A DNA stretch of 64,000 nucleotides from Peptococcaceae bacterium (GTDB lineage Bacteria > Bacillota > Desulfotomaculia > Desulfotomaculales > Pelotomaculaceae): NCBI GenBank assembly GCA_012518875.1, contig JAAYRI010000087.1:1-64000 (forward strand), read 5' to 3'. The position numbers and the translations under genes are program-made. Shown piece by piece: positions 38,681-50,000 of the stretch. Under the pieces are notes generated by a model, which did no database searches, had not been told where the DNA came from, and saw only the letters and a list, made by a program, of their open reading frames with translations. Numbering within the stretch: position 1 is the stretch's first letter; every line of letters starts with the position of its first letter.

Positions 38681-39958
38681 ATGTCATTAGCAGCGAAAAA
38701 AGAATGCGCAAGTCTGGAACAAGTCTTCTCTTATCAGGAAAGAAAGCTGCAGGAACTGGTTCCCCGCCTCTACGCAAATTCTCCTTTTTACCGCCGGAAA
38801 CTGGATCAGGCCGGCATTGATCCCCGCAGCGTTAAGACCTGGACGGACCTGAGCCGGCTGCCCTTCACCACCAAAGAAGAACTACGGATTGGCTACCCCC
38901 TGGGATTAATGGCAGTTCCGGAGGAACAGATCGTTAGAATTCACTCCTCATCGGGCACCACAGGCAAGCCGATAGTTGTGCCCTATACCGCCGGGGACGT
39001 AGCCACCTGGGCCGAAATGATGGCTCGCTGTATGGCTATGACCGGTGTAACAAACAGGGATCGGGTCCAGGTAACCCCTGGTTACGGCCTGTGGACTGCG
39101 GGTATCGGCTTTCAGGCTGGTGTGGAGCGGCTTGGTGCTATGGCTATCCCCACCGGCCCGGGCAATACGGAAAAGCAGATGGAAATGATGTGCGACCTGA
39201 AAACAACTGTTCTCTGTTCTACGTCCTCCTATGCGCTGCTGATCGCTGAAGAAATACATAAACGAGGCCTGTTAAATCAAATCAAACTGCGCCTGGGCAT
39301 TATCGGCTCGGAACGCTGGGGAGAGAAAATGCGGGCCAGGATAGAAGAATTGCTGGGTATCGAAACCTTTGATATTTACGGACTGACTGAAATATACGGT
39401 CCCGGCACTTCAATCGATTGCCCTTTGCACTATGGTCTCCATTACTGGTACGAACACCTGTTGTTTGAAATAATAGACCCTGTTTCCGGCCGGCAGCTGC
39501 CCCCCGGGCAGGAAGGTGAACTAGTGGTAACAACGCTGACCAAGGAAGGCATGCCCCTGCTGCGCTACCGCACTCGTGACATCACCAGCATTATCCCGGA
39601 GATGTGTCCCTGCGGCAGCCCCTACCCCATGCACGAACGCATACTGGGGCGCACAGACGATATGATCAAAATTAAAGGCGTGAACATTTATCCGGGCCAA
39701 ATTGAACATGTACTCAAAATCACCCGGGGAGCCGGCAGTGAATACCAGATTATTGTTACCAGAAAACAGGGCAAGGACAGCATCCTGGTCAAGGTGGAAT
39801 GTCTGGAAGGAGCCCCCATCGAACATGTGGCCGGGCAACTGCGCAAGAATATAAAAACCCGCATCGGCATTTTGACGGAAACAGAGGCTGTCCCTCCCGG
39901 CACCCTGCCCCGCAGTGAGAAAAAAAGCAAGCGGGTCTTCGACTATAGAAACCTGTAA
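38681..39958 (+). CDS. paaK: phenylacetate-CoA ligase
   Basis: 425 aa; 'HSSSGTTGKPIVVPYT', 'YGLTEIYGPGTSIDCPLHYGLHYWYEHL', 'GRTDDMIKIKGVNIYPGQIE'. Confidence 0.95.
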   Translation: MSLAAKKECASLEQVFSYQERKLQELVPRLYANSPFYRRKLDQAGIDPRSVKTWTDLSRLPFTTKEELRIGYPLGLMAVPEEQIVRIHSSSGTTGKPIVVPYTAGDVATWAEMMARCMAMTGVTNRDRVQVTPGYGLWTAGIGFQAGVERLGAMAIPTGPGNTEKQMEMMCDLKTTVLCSTSSYALLIAEEIHKRGLLNQIKLRLGIIGSERWGEKMRARIEELLGIETFDIYGLTEIYGPGTSIDCPLHYGLHYWYEHLLFEIIDPVSGRQLPPGQEGELVVTTLTKEGMPLLRYRTRDITSIIPEMCPCGSPYPMHERILGRTDDMIKIKGVNIYPGQIEHVLKITRGAGSEYQIIVTRKQGKDSILVKVECLEGAPIEHVAGQLRKNIKTRIGILTETEAVPPGTLPRSEKKSKRVFDYRNL

Positions 39959-39966
39959 ATAATGAG

Positions 39967-40004
39967 GAGGTGTGGATACTATCTGCCGGTAGAATCCACA
40001 CCTC
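39967..40004 (+). terminator. long hairpin downstream of paaK, probable terminator
   Basis: GAGGTGTGGAT...ATCCACACCTC perfect 11-bp stem with an inner CTATC-TGCC-GGTAG stem. Confidence 0.7.
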
Positions 40005-40213
40005 TTATTTACCCAACTTTATTTAGCTATAGCCATACACAAACCCAGACCCGATCACCTTGCAATCTTCAGAACCATTGTACCCTCATTTCTTAAACCC
40101 GCCACTAACCTCCTCACTATGGTATAATTTTACTACCACTAACTGAGCAGTCTCCCAACTGAAAATTCACGTCCAAATAGGCTGCTGCTCACAGTATACA
40201 AGGAGGGCTCCCA

Positions 40214-40726
40214 ATGAAATATCCCTTGCTCCATGATAAAAACCGTGAATACCTGATATCTTTATTAGAGGACATGGCTAAAAGATGGCTGGCCCACGAC
40301 GGGTTATGGTTTCAGGCCGTTGAAAGAGAACTGGGCATGGAACAGGCCATCAAAATAGATGCGGCGGCCTGGGAAAAATTCACGCAGATTGAGGCCCAAA
40401 GAATCAAATCACTGCTCCAACTGCCTGATAACGGTGGTCTGGCGGCGTTAAAATTAGCCCTGGGACTGCGCCTTTATGCCTTTGTGAACGAACAGGAAAT
40501 TATTGACACAGACGAAAATAAAATAATTTTCAGAATGAACGATTGTCGGGTGCAATCAGCGCGGAGAAGAAAGGGTTTGCCTGATTTCCCCTGTAAAAGT
40601 GTGGGGATAGTGGAATACTCTTTTTTTGCCAAAACAATTGACCCCCGGATAAAAACCAGGTGTCTGACCTGTCCCCCCGATGAACATCCGGATGAGTATT
40701 TCTGCGCCTGGGAGTTCCGGATTTAA
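40214..40726 (+). CDS. DUF6125-like protein
   Basis: 170 aa; 'AHDGLWFQAVERELGMEQAIKIDAAAW', 'MNDCRVQSARRRKGLPDFPCKSVGIVEYSFFAKTIDPRIKTRCLTCPPDEHP'. Confidence 0.75.
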   Translation: MKYPLLHDKNREYLISLLEDMAKRWLAHDGLWFQAVERELGMEQAIKIDAAAWEKFTQIEAQRIKSLLQLPDNGGLAALKLALGLRLYAFVNEQEIIDTDENKIIFRMNDCRVQSARRRKGLPDFPCKSVGIVEYSFFAKTIDPRIKTRCLTCPPDEHPDEYFCAWEFRI

Positions 40727-40784
40727 TCCCCGGCCAGATCAAACAGCACAGGCCATACAAGCCCTCTAAACCCTTATCTGAAAT

Positions 40785-42392
40785 TTATTTAAGATATTCA
40801 ATAATTCTTTGTCGCGCCCGGGCTCTTTCCAAACTGTCACCCGGCCTGCCGGCCACCTTGTCAGCCTGCTGCTGCTGGATCAGCAGATATTCCTGTAGCT
40901 CTAACTCCAGTGTGGGGTCACTGTTTTGTTCATATACCTGTAAGGCTGCATGAACACCGGCGGCACCCGATCGATATAAGATTTCCATATCAAAATTCTC
41001 CAGGGTACCGGCTAGATAACGGTGCCCATTGTATTTGGCTACCAGGCTGTCGGGATTTATTATGCACAATGTACAGAACATAAATATGCCCGCCCCAACT
41101 GCCAGGCGCATGATGGAAAAGGACCATTTCTGCAGCGCTATGACTCCCCCACATATAATAGCCATAAAGCTCATAAGAACACAGGGCAACAACCGGCGCA
41201 TGGATAAACCATATGCCCCAATATAAAGAGCCATTTTGCTGAAGGCAGTAGCAATGAGCACCAGTGTAAGCATCGCCAGCACTGCGTTGAGTATTCTTAG
41301 TAACATACTATCCCTGTTATGCTGTTGACTGATGATATTTGCTGCTATCAATACCAACAGGTTTATGACTGCAATACGGCACAGCTCAAAAAACCCGCTG
41401 CGGGCATATGATGAATAAACCTGCCACTCCTCCGGCCGTTGGCCGACAAAGGCAGAAAAAAAATAAGGAGCCTGGCTGCCGATAAATAGGATATAAAGTG
41501 AACATAAGAGGCCGATTAAGATATAAACTGTAGTCATGGGTAGTATCCGCAAACCTGAAAGTTTCTTCAGGGTAATGTCTTTTTCAAACAGGTCGGTACC
41601 CCTTTTGTGAGCACTACCGGCAACTAGACCAAAGATATAGGCAGCAATGGGAATAGCAAGCAGAAGCTGCCAACACGTTTCCCAAAATTTATCGCTGAAC
41701 CCTCGGAATCCATCTAATATCCCCTGGATCAGTTTGGCGAAACCACCGCTGTCGGCTGCCATCAGCAAGGGTAAAACCATAACTGTCACAATCAAGGCCA
41801 AAAACAAACCCAACGCAATGGGGAAAATTTGTTTCCCCCACCCAACCCTATTGTTAACCAGAAGAGCCAGGCCCTTATACTGGCAACCGAAATTGCTAAA
41901 TGGGATAACCAGCAAGGCATTATAGCCGTCCAACGGCAGTAGATTACTGGTTTTGTCCAGAATAAGCCCTCCGGTGGCACATAGGATCCAATACACAGTG
42001 CTGAAAAACAACAGCAAAGCAGGCCAGGGGGCTAAGCCGTTGTTGGCCCATAAACTGTAGCTCAGGCCTATTAATATCACTACCACCAGCCAGAACCAGC
42101 TGGATTTGGGAATCGGCAATCCTTTTTTCAGCAGATACAAGGTTACCAAACCACAAAATACCAGGGTAAACAAAGTCACTCCCCAGCCCTGCCAGGAAAG
42201 CAATACCCAACGAACAAAAAGAAAACCCAGGAGAAGAGCAAACAGGGCCAAATAGCTGTCCCAGCGGTCAGGAACAAAAGGGTCTTTCTTTTTCCATAGC
42301 CGGGTTTCTGACAGGCTTTCCCCGGGTTCGCCCCGACCGAGGGCCCCCGAAGTCCAGGCTGTTTCATTTTTGTTCATTTCAGGCTTATCCAT
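40785..42392 (-). CDS. DUF4173/DUF4153-like multi-TM protein
   Basis: 535 aa with many TM helices; 'LRILPMTTVYILIGLLCSLYILFIGSQAPYFFSAF'. Confidence 0.75.
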   Translation of the reverse strand: MDKPEMNKNETAWTSGALGRGEPGESLSETRLWKKKDPFVPDRWDSYLALFALLLGFLFVRWVLLSWQGWGVTLFTLVFCGLVTLYLLKKGLPIPKSSWFWLVVVILIGLSYSLWANNGLAPWPALLLFFSTVYWILCATGGLILDKTSNLLPLDGYNALLVIPFSNFGCQYKGLALLVNNRVGWGKQIFPIALGLFLALIVTVMVLPLLMAADSGGFAKLIQGILDGFRGFSDKFWETCWQLLLAIPIAAYIFGLVAGSAHKRGTDLFEKDITLKKLSGLRILPMTTVYILIGLLCSLYILFIGSQAPYFFSAFVGQRPEEWQVYSSYARSGFFELCRIAVINLLVLIAANIISQQHNRDSMLLRILNAVLAMLTLVLIATAFSKMALYIGAYGLSMRRLLPCVLMSFMAIICGGVIALQKWSFSIMRLAVGAGIFMFCTLCIINPDSLVAKYNGHRYLAGTLENFDMEILYRSGAAGVHAALQVYEQNSDPTLELELQEYLLIQQQQADKVAGRPGDSLERARARQRIIEYLK

Positions 42393-42407
42393 CTACCTAA
42401 ACCCTCC

Positions 42408-42620
42408 TCAGTCTTGGTCCGGTTTGTATTCCAGTATGTCTCCGGGCTGACAATCCAGTGCTTTACAAATCGCTTCCATAGTGGAAAAACGAATCGCCCT
42501 TGCCTTACCGGTTTTAAGAATGGAGAGATTGGTTTGATTTATGCCTATCTTTTCAGCCAGTTCGACAGATGACATTTTTCGTTTGGCCATCATTACATCC
42601 AAATTTACCACGATGGGCAC
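42408..42620 (-). CDS. XRE-family small HTH regulator (YozG-like)
   Basis: 70 aa; 'VNLDVMMAKRKMSSVELAEKIGINQTNLSILKTGKARAIRFSTMEAICKALDCQPGDILEY'. Confidence 0.92.
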   Translation of the reverse strand: MPIVVNLDVMMAKRKMSSVELAEKIGINQTNLSILKTGKARAIRFSTMEAICKALDCQPGDILEYKPDQD

Positions 42621-42638
42621 GATTTCCCTCTCCCTTCC

Positions 42639-43088
42639 CTAAACTGTGTAATCAGCTTCATTTTTTAGTTCCACTGCCTGGGCCACAACATTTTTCACCA
42701 CACGCACAATCAAACCCATAAAAGCAGCGGCTACCGCCACAAAGAACCACGGATAATAGTAAAACTGGGAAGCCAGAGCTATCCCTGCCCCGGCAAAACA
42801 GCTCCAGGAAATACGCCGTAGATATTCTACATTTTGGATCGTAAATACCTGGCCGGACTCAATTCCGCGCAGCAGTTTTAGCAAGCTATAGAGCAGATAA
42901 GCGGCGGGAACAAATCCGACATAAATGGTGATCATAAAATAGACGGCTTCATCTTCCAGCCCGGCCTGGGAAAACTCCACGAACCAGTGGGTCAACCAGG
43001 GTGCAGCCACCACTGCAACCAATAATAGACCCATAAAGAACAAAACACACAGCCTGCTTAAAAGAATGGACTTTTCTTCACTCCCCAT
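42639..43088 (-). CDS. DUF2975-like membrane protein
   Basis: 149 aa, four TM segments, adjacent to the YozG-like HTH. Confidence 0.78.
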   Translation of the reverse strand: MGSEEKSILLSRLCVLFFMGLLLVAVVAAPWLTHWFVEFSQAGLEDEAVYFMITIYVGFVPAAYLLYSLLKLLRGIESGQVFTIQNVEYLRRISWSCFAGAGIALASQFYYYPWFFVAVAAAFMGLIVRVVKNVVAQAVELKNEADYTV

Positions 43089-43282
43089 GGTTTTTTTCCT
43101 TTCTAAATAGGTGAATCACCCTTTATTTGCACTTGTAGTATAGCAAAAACATCCACGTAAGGCAATAAGGTTTTATTGTTAAACGATAAAAACTATTCGT
43201 TTATCGCCTTTACCGTAGGGATTGTGGCATAAGAAAAGGCATGACAGTCAAATGACCACCATGCCAGGCCCCCGATACCTTA

Positions 43283-46200
43283 TTAGATGCACTTAAGGGC
43301 CAGATCCTGGGAGAAGAGGTATATTTGTTTTTCTTTGACCGGGCGGGCCAGGATGTCTTCTACTGCCCGGGCATATAGCATTAACTGGCCCCGGTAGCGT
43401 TCCACTACCCCAGCCGCCCCTTCGGCTGCTGGTTTGTCTGTCTTATAATCCAACAGCAGGTAACCATCCCCTTCATCCACCAGACAGTCCACCACCCCCT
43501 GGACAATAACCTTTTCCTCAATATTGTCCGGCAGATCCGGGTATATTTCCCGGGCAGGCAGGGCCAGGGTAAAGGGCAATTCCCGCAGCACCTCTCGGCC
43601 GGCCAGCATCCTTTTCCCCAGGGTCCCGGCAAAAAAAACAGCTATTTTTCCCACCGGCACTGCAGCCGCCTGTTCCGCCGTTAAAATTTCCCGCCTCACC
43701 AAATCGGCTATTTCCTTTTCTATATCTGCAGGGGCCAGCGGCCCCCCTAAATCAATATTTTTCATTACCAGGTGCAGGGCCGATCCCTTTTCTAGAGCTG
43801 TCAGTTTCCGCTCCCCCTGTGTAAAAAACGGCCGGCCACCAATTTTCCACTGATAGTTCTGCCCGGCGCTATCCTCCATGATGGGGGCGGGATCAAGCCT
43901 CCTCTGTAGTTCCGTTACCGAAACCCTGGTTGGTAAACCGCCGGTGGCAACAGCAGGATAGCGCCAGTTGAGCCGATCATTAATCACATCGGTATATACC
44001 CCTGGATCAGCCGGTGTTTCCTGTCGTTTTATCAGCTCAAGGATTTCCGGAACAGCAGCTCTTTCCATGATGGTACCTTTCAGCCCGGTATCCAGATCTA
44101 TTTGCCAGCGGGAACTATCACCTTGGGCGGAGGCAAACATCTCCTCCATAAACAAACCGGCCTGTCTGACCACTGCACCATCCCTGTGCCTGGCCAGGGC
44201 CGCCCCCAGCCAGTCCAGGTACGTTTGGGCATCGGCCAAATAACCGTCGGGCAGACGCCACCCGGTAGTGCCGGCAGGCATACACCAGCGCCGGGCATAG
44301 TTGGCCAGGCTGTCCACAGACCCGACAAGAACCAGTTTTTCCCGCGCCCTGGTCATGGCTACATATAGAATACGCATTTCTTCCGCCAGGGCTTCTAATT
44401 TTAATTTTTGTTTCAAGGCCAGTTTGGACATCGCCGGATAAGTAAGCCGGGCCTCAACATCCACCAGCTGTAGTCCCAGCCCCAGGTCCTTATGAAAAAG
44501 AATGTCCCTGCTCAAATCAGTGAGGTTGAACTTTCTGCCCAGGCCGGCTACAAATACCACCGGAAATTCAAGGCCTTTGCTTTTATGAATACTCATCACC
44601 CTGACCACGTTTTCCTTTTCCCCCAGGGCGCGGGCAGGGCCAAGATCACCGCCTCTATCCAGCAACTGCTCTATAAAGCGAAGAAACAGGAACAATCCCC
44701 GGAAGGGACCGGCTTCGTACTGCCGGGCCCTATTGTACAGTGAACGCAGGTTGGCCTGTCTCTGGCCGCCACCGGGAAGACCACCGGCAAAATCGTAATA
44801 GCCTGTTTCCCGATAAATGGTCCAGATCAAGTCAGCCAGGGAGCTGCGCCTGGCTGCCGTACGCCATTTTTCCAGTTTCCTCAAAAAGTCTATTAATTTT
44901 GGGGAAAGATCAGCTTCACCTGCCTCACTGGCAGCGACCACTGCATGAAAATAGTAGCCCCGGCGTAAATGCAACCTGATCCGGGCTAATTCACCGGCAT
45001 CCAGCCCCACCAGGGGTGAGCGCAGCACTGCCGCCAGGGGCACATCCTGCAAGGGGTTGTCAATAATTTTTAATAGGGACAGGATTGTTTCTATTTCCGT
45101 GGCCTGAAAGTATCCTGTGGCCAGTTCAGCGTAAACCGGGATGTCCAACTGCCTGAATTCTTCCACAAAGGTATTGGCATGGCCAGACGTGGCCCGCATT
45201 AGGACGACCACATCACGGTAGGTCAGAGGCCGGTATTGTTTCAAGCCCCGGTCATAAATATGTAAAGCATTTTTTTCAGCAGACAACCCAGCCAGTTCTT
45301 TTATTCGTGTAGCAATGAGCCGGGCTTCCTTCTGCATCGCCTCAAGCCCTTCTTCAAATTCAACAGGTGCTGCCTGCTCAGTTTGGCAGGCTCCTTTGTG
45401 GGCAGCTTTTTGTTCCCTATGGGCCGTGGGGCCTTTCTCTATTAAATGCACCTCCACAACCTCATCCGGAATCTGCTCTGCCCCCACAGGGGGGGGGTAA
45501 TCGGCCCCATAAACCAGCTCGGCGTCAGGCCCATAGTCTATTTCTCCCACAGAGGGGGTCATCAGCTGGCGAAATACAAAATTGACAGCATTGACCAGGC
45601 CCGACCTGCTGCGAAAATTTCTAGCCAGGTCTATGCGACGCTGCCGGCCTTGTGGTCCGGTGGAATAGGTCGTATATTTTTGCAGAAAAAGTCCGGGATC
45701 GGCCAGTCTAAAACGGTAGATACTCTGTTTTACATCCCCCACCATAAAAAGATTGGGGATACCGTTTTCCTGCCTGGAAACAAGCCGTAGTATGGCCTCC
45801 TGCATAGCGTTAATATCCTGGTATTCATCTACCAACACTTCTTCATATCTTTCCTGGAGGTTCATTGCCACGGGAGAAGGAAGCAGCCCCCCGGGCCCCC
45901 TTTCCGAAAGCACCTGCAGACTATATTGCTCCAGATCACCAAAGTCAACCACATTTCGCGCTCTTTTGGCATCCTTGTAAGCTATTGCAAAATCTATTGC
46001 TAACTCGGCCAGTTCCTGCACAAGAGGGTACAGTCTCCTCAGGTCATGGCAAATCCTTTCCGGGGTAGTGTCAAAATAACTCCGACGGACTGCAGCAGCC
46101 TTTTCCTTGGCCCGATCCCGGAGTTTTTTCACCTGTTCAACCAGTTCCGGATCGGCATCTTTTTTCCGGCAGGTGGGCAGCCTGGCAAAGGTAATACCCT

Positions 46201-47038
46201 GGAACAAATCATACAATTCAGACCAGGAAATACCCTGGCTACAGCGCTGCAACAGTCTGCTAAAAATCTCCTGTTCCTCTTCCAGGTTAGGCAAATAAAC
46301 CCCCGGGCCGTCAGTTCTTAAGGCCAGGCCAATGGCCTGCTCCAGGGCTGATATGATCACGGCCAGCTCATTCTCCAGGGATTTTTTTAATATTTCGCAC
46401 CAGGGTAGTTGATCAAAAACCTGGTCTTCCCCCAGGTTATAGGCAGCCGGCAGTCCTTTTAACCAACCGATAGGATCCACCGTGCTGCGGGCAAAATTGT
46501 AGGCACTGAGGACCATCTCCTGTAACAAAGAATCGTCCCGTTTGCCACCGTAACAGTCAACCAGCGCTGTAAAGAGATGATTGTCATCAGCATTGTATCG
46601 CCGTTCGAAGAGTTCTGTCATGGCTTCTGCCCGGATCAGAGAACACTCGGTTTCATCCGCCACCCGGAAGGAGGGATCCAGATCCAAATGGTAAAAATAC
46701 CGGCTCAGCAGGTCCTGGCAAAAGGAATGGATGGTACTGATAGCAGCCCGGCTAAAAAGGGCCATCTGCCTGTGCAGGTGCGCGGCCGCAGGGTTTTTTT
46801 CGATTTCTGCCGCCAGGCCGCGTCCAATGCGCTCCCTCATTTCCGCAGCGGCGGCATTAGTAAAGGTTACCACCAGTAGACGGTCTGCATCCACCGGATC
46901 CCTCTCGTCGGTTAGGCGTCTAATAATTCGTTCCACCAACACCGCTGTTTTTCCCGAACCGGCGGCGGCAGCCACCAATAGATTCCCTCCTCGGCCGGTA
47001 ATAGCCGCCTGTTGTTCTTTTGTCCATTGATTAGCCAA
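43283..47038 (-). CDS. addA: helicase-exonuclease AddAB subunit AddA
   Basis: ORF to 47206; likely TTG start 47038 with GGAGG 9 nt upstream inside the addB 3' end; 'TKEQQAAITGRGGNLLVAAAAGSGKTAVLVERI', 'VDEYQDINAMQEAIL', C-terminal 'LLDYKTDK' nuclease motif. Confidence 0.95.
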   Translation of the reverse strand: MANQWTKEQQAAITGRGGNLLVAAAAGSGKTAVLVERIIRRLTDERDPVDADRLLVVTFTNAAAAEMRERIGRGLAAEIEKNPAAAHLHRQMALFSRAAISTIHSFCQDLLSRYFYHLDLDPSFRVADETECSLIRAEAMTELFERRYNADDNHLFTALVDCYGGKRDDSLLQEMVLSAYNFARSTVDPIGWLKGLPAAYNLGEDQVFDQLPWCEILKKSLENELAVIISALEQAIGLALRTDGPGVYLPNLEEEQEIFSRLLQRCSQGISWSELYDLFQGITFARLPTCRKKDADPELVEQVKKLRDRAKEKAAAVRRSYFDTTPERICHDLRRLYPLVQELAELAIDFAIAYKDAKRARNVVDFGDLEQYSLQVLSERGPGGLLPSPVAMNLQERYEEVLVDEYQDINAMQEAILRLVSRQENGIPNLFMVGDVKQSIYRFRLADPGLFLQKYTTYSTGPQGRQRRIDLARNFRSRSGLVNAVNFVFRQLMTPSVGEIDYGPDAELVYGADYPPPVGAEQIPDEVVEVHLIEKGPTAHREQKAAHKGACQTEQAAPVEFEEGLEAMQKEARLIATRIKELAGLSAEKNALHIYDRGLKQYRPLTYRDVVVLMRATSGHANTFVEEFRQLDIPVYAELATGYFQATEIETILSLLKIIDNPLQDVPLAAVLRSPLVGLDAGELARIRLHLRRGYYFHAVVAASEAGEADLSPKLIDFLRKLEKWRTAARRSSLADLIWTIYRETGYYDFAGGLPGGGQRQANLRSLYNRARQYEAGPFRGLFLFLRFIEQLLDRGGDLGPARALGEKENVVRVMSIHKSKGLEFPVVFVAGLGRKFNLTDLSRDILFHKDLGLGLQLVDVEARLTYPAMSKLALKQKLKLEALAEEMRILYVAMTRAREKLVLVGSVDSLANYARRWCMPAGTTGWRLPDGYLADAQTYLDWLGAALARHRDGAVVRQAGLFMEEMFASAQGDSSRWQIDLDTGLKGTIMERAAVPEILELIKRQETPADPGVYTDVINDRLNWRYPAVATGGLPTRVSVTELQRRLDPAPIMEDSAGQNYQWKIGGRPFFTQGERKLTALEKGSALHLVMKNIDLGGPLAPADIEKEIADLVRREILTAEQAAAVPVGKIAVFFAGTLGKRMLAGREVLRELPFTLALPAREIYPDLPDNIEEKVIVQGVVDCLVDEGDGYLLLDYKTDKPAAEGAAGVVERYRGQLMLYARAVEDILARPVKEKQIYLFSQDLALKCI

Positions 47039-50000
47039 CTGTTTCACCCTCCATTCTCTGCAGCCTGCTCCAAATAGTGTCCTCATCTTCTCGTTTGATG
47101 ATCCGGTAAGTGTTGCCTGCCAGGAGAATATCAAACCGGCATACCGGCTTATAAGGGCAGTACCGGCAGGGCCTGTTAGCACCATCCAGGTAGGGATGAA
47201 TGTCAATTACCCCATCCATAATCCTGGTGCCGGCAATAGTCAGCTGTATATCCAGATGTGCCCCAAGCAAACCAAACTGATCCCGGGTAAAAACAGCAGA
47301 ACGGGCCGAAAAACCGCCATCTTTTTTTATTTGCACGGGTATTAGTTGGGACTGACCGGTCAGGCCGCTGTCCGTCAATTGCACCACCTGGGTGTCCGCT
47401 AACACAAAACCTGTCATCCTGAATTCCCGCAAAATCATTTTCTCTACCTCTGCAGGAGGGGGTATGGCCCCGTTGGTCTTCACCAGTGGGTCGGCGATAG
47501 GAAAATACAGCATAGCGCCCGGCAGTGCCTGATCAGCGCCCAATAATTCACCTGCATAACACAGCGCCACATTCAGATAGGCCGGCAACTGCAATTTTAG
47601 ACCGTGATAGATATCCTGCAAGTTAACTTTGCTGCCCCCTGTTTTATAGTCAATAATACGTAGATAGCAACCCTCTTCCCCCTGAACAGCATCAACCCGG
47701 TCTATCCTGCCGGTGAGAACCATCTCCCTGCCGCCCGTTAGGGAACAGGTAATAGCCGGCAGGTCACCACCCGGTCCGAAGGCCAGCTCCAGACCCACCG
47801 GCTGAAAGCTGCCGCGCCGGTAATGTTCTACCAGGGCCAGAGCAGTCTGCTGGACTATCCTTTTTAATTTGCTCACCAGATAACGGCGCCTGGCTGTGCT
47901 GATTAAAATTTCATTTTGTAAACGTGGTGCCAGTTTGTCCACAATGTCACCGGCAAGCAGCCGGCACTGTTCATGATCGAGCTGACCCCAGCCAATGCCC
48001 ATCTTTCGCAGCTGATCGCCCATGTTTTTTAACGCTACATGGAAAAACTGGCCCAGTTCAGGAGCACCTACCCTGTAGATAATCCGCTCCTGCAGCCTTA
48101 ATCCCCGGGCCAGAAAATGGGCAAAGGGGCAGGCCAGAAATTTTTCTATGCCGGATATGCTGGTTTTCAGCCTGGGCCCATAAAGTGCCTTACTGACAGG
48201 GGCAGGCAGCCTGGCTTCCTTATTTGAGATAAATAGGCTGGAAAGAGCAAAGGATGTTTTTTCCCGGCAAGCACTACCCATAAACCAGGAATAAACCTCT
48301 GCCCAAAGAGGGGCAACTGTCTGTCCCTCCTTAACCTCCCGCATCCTGGTAACCAGGTGAGGCAGCGTACACAGAGGATTGTTGACAAAAGCCAGTTCCT
48401 GTACCCTTTCGCCGCTGGGCTCAAGGGGCCAAAAAAGTTTCTCCAGACGGGGGAATAGTGCTTTGAGCCTGGCCACCACAGGTGACGGTGCCATTGCCCT
48501 CCCCTCATCATCGGCCAGGGGATAGCTGAGATACAGTTTTTCTGAGGAGCGGGTAAGGGCAATATAGATAAGGTATTGTTCTTCAAAAACCCTGTGTCGT
48601 GTACCAGGGGCCAGCCTCAGGCCTATAGCCCGCAGCCGGTCCCTTTCTTCTTCAGACAGAAGCCCCTTTTCAACTACCCTGGCCGGCAACATACCGTCGC
48701 AAGCGCCCATAACAAAAGCCACCCTGGCTCCTGAGTTGCGAAGGCGTTTCAGGGAGCAAACCATCACCTGATCAAAACCAGGCGAACCCGGATCCAGACC
48801 CATACCCGCCAACCCGGCATCCAGGATGGCAGCGTAGTCTTCAATGGGCAGGACTTCATCGCCCAGTACCTCTACCACCTGTTCCAGGAGGGCAATCAAA
48901 CCATCCCAGATCCGCTTGTGTTCCGGCACCTGTTCCAGTGGGACGTCTTTTTCGGCTGCTTTGACCCAGCTAGCCAGCTTTTCCGGCACCTGCATTTTTT
49001 CCAGCAGGTTAAACAGGGCTTCTGTAATCCCACGAACATTGATCCCTGGACTGGCTGTCCGGCAAAATTCGTCAAGAAAAGACACTACCCGGCAGCGGAT
49101 ATGGTTGACAGCGTCCAGTTCCCCCTTTTCTTCATCCCCGGGTTTGCTATCTTCCTCCAGGGAAAAGCAGCGGTAGTATTCCCAGGGCTCTCCATCAGTC
49201 CAACGGCTGCCCCTGATGCCATGGGCCAGCACATAGTTTTCTAATAAATCAATTTCCTTACGGCTCAGTGGGGCAAGATCAGTTTTTAAAAAACGAAAAA
49301 CCGGGTCAAATGACCAGTTGGAAAGGGTTACCTCCAGGGCGGCTCGCACCAGCTCCACCAGTGGATGGTGCATCACTGTCCCCTGCCGGTCAATAAACAC
49401 CGGGATACCGTAATCAGCAAAAATGCAGCGGATTTCCTCGGCGTAGTGATCAAGATTCCGCAGCAGGATAATGATTTCCCTGTATCTATACCCGGCGTCC
49501 CGGCAAAGGGCTGTGATTTCGCGGGCTACCCCCTCTATCTCCGCCCTGGGGTTGGCTGCCGCGGCCAAAAGGACACCGCCTTCGTCGCCATACCATTGGG
49601 GGGCCGGGTAACTGAAAAAATGTTTTTCCAGGTGGGCTATACCGGGACTATGGTACCGTACCCCTCCAGAGCCGTCTAGAACCAGGGGTTCTTCCACCGG
49701 GATGTCCTCTGCGGCCGCCAACCGGGAGAGGGATGCATAGGTTTTCCAGATGGGGTAGAACACTCCGGCCCGATCCAATCCAGCATCAAGGGTGGCCCCA
49801 TCAGCACACAGGGTAATGTTTACCTGCCGGGCACAATGCATAAGGGAGGCCAGCACCCGGCATTCCTGTGGTGTGAAATTAGAAAAGCCATCTACCCAGA
49901 CCTTACCATTTTGGACTGCGGCCGATAGCGGCAAACGCTCCGCTAGAAGTTTTAAATGGTCCCCGGGTTCAATAAAACGATTGGCCAGAAAACCCTCAAA

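Noticed and set aside
47039-47206. 56-aa N-terminal extension of AddA
   Set aside because: It reads through the addB 3' end; the TTG at 47038 with GGAGG at good spacing begins the conserved 'NQWTKEQQAAI' sequence.
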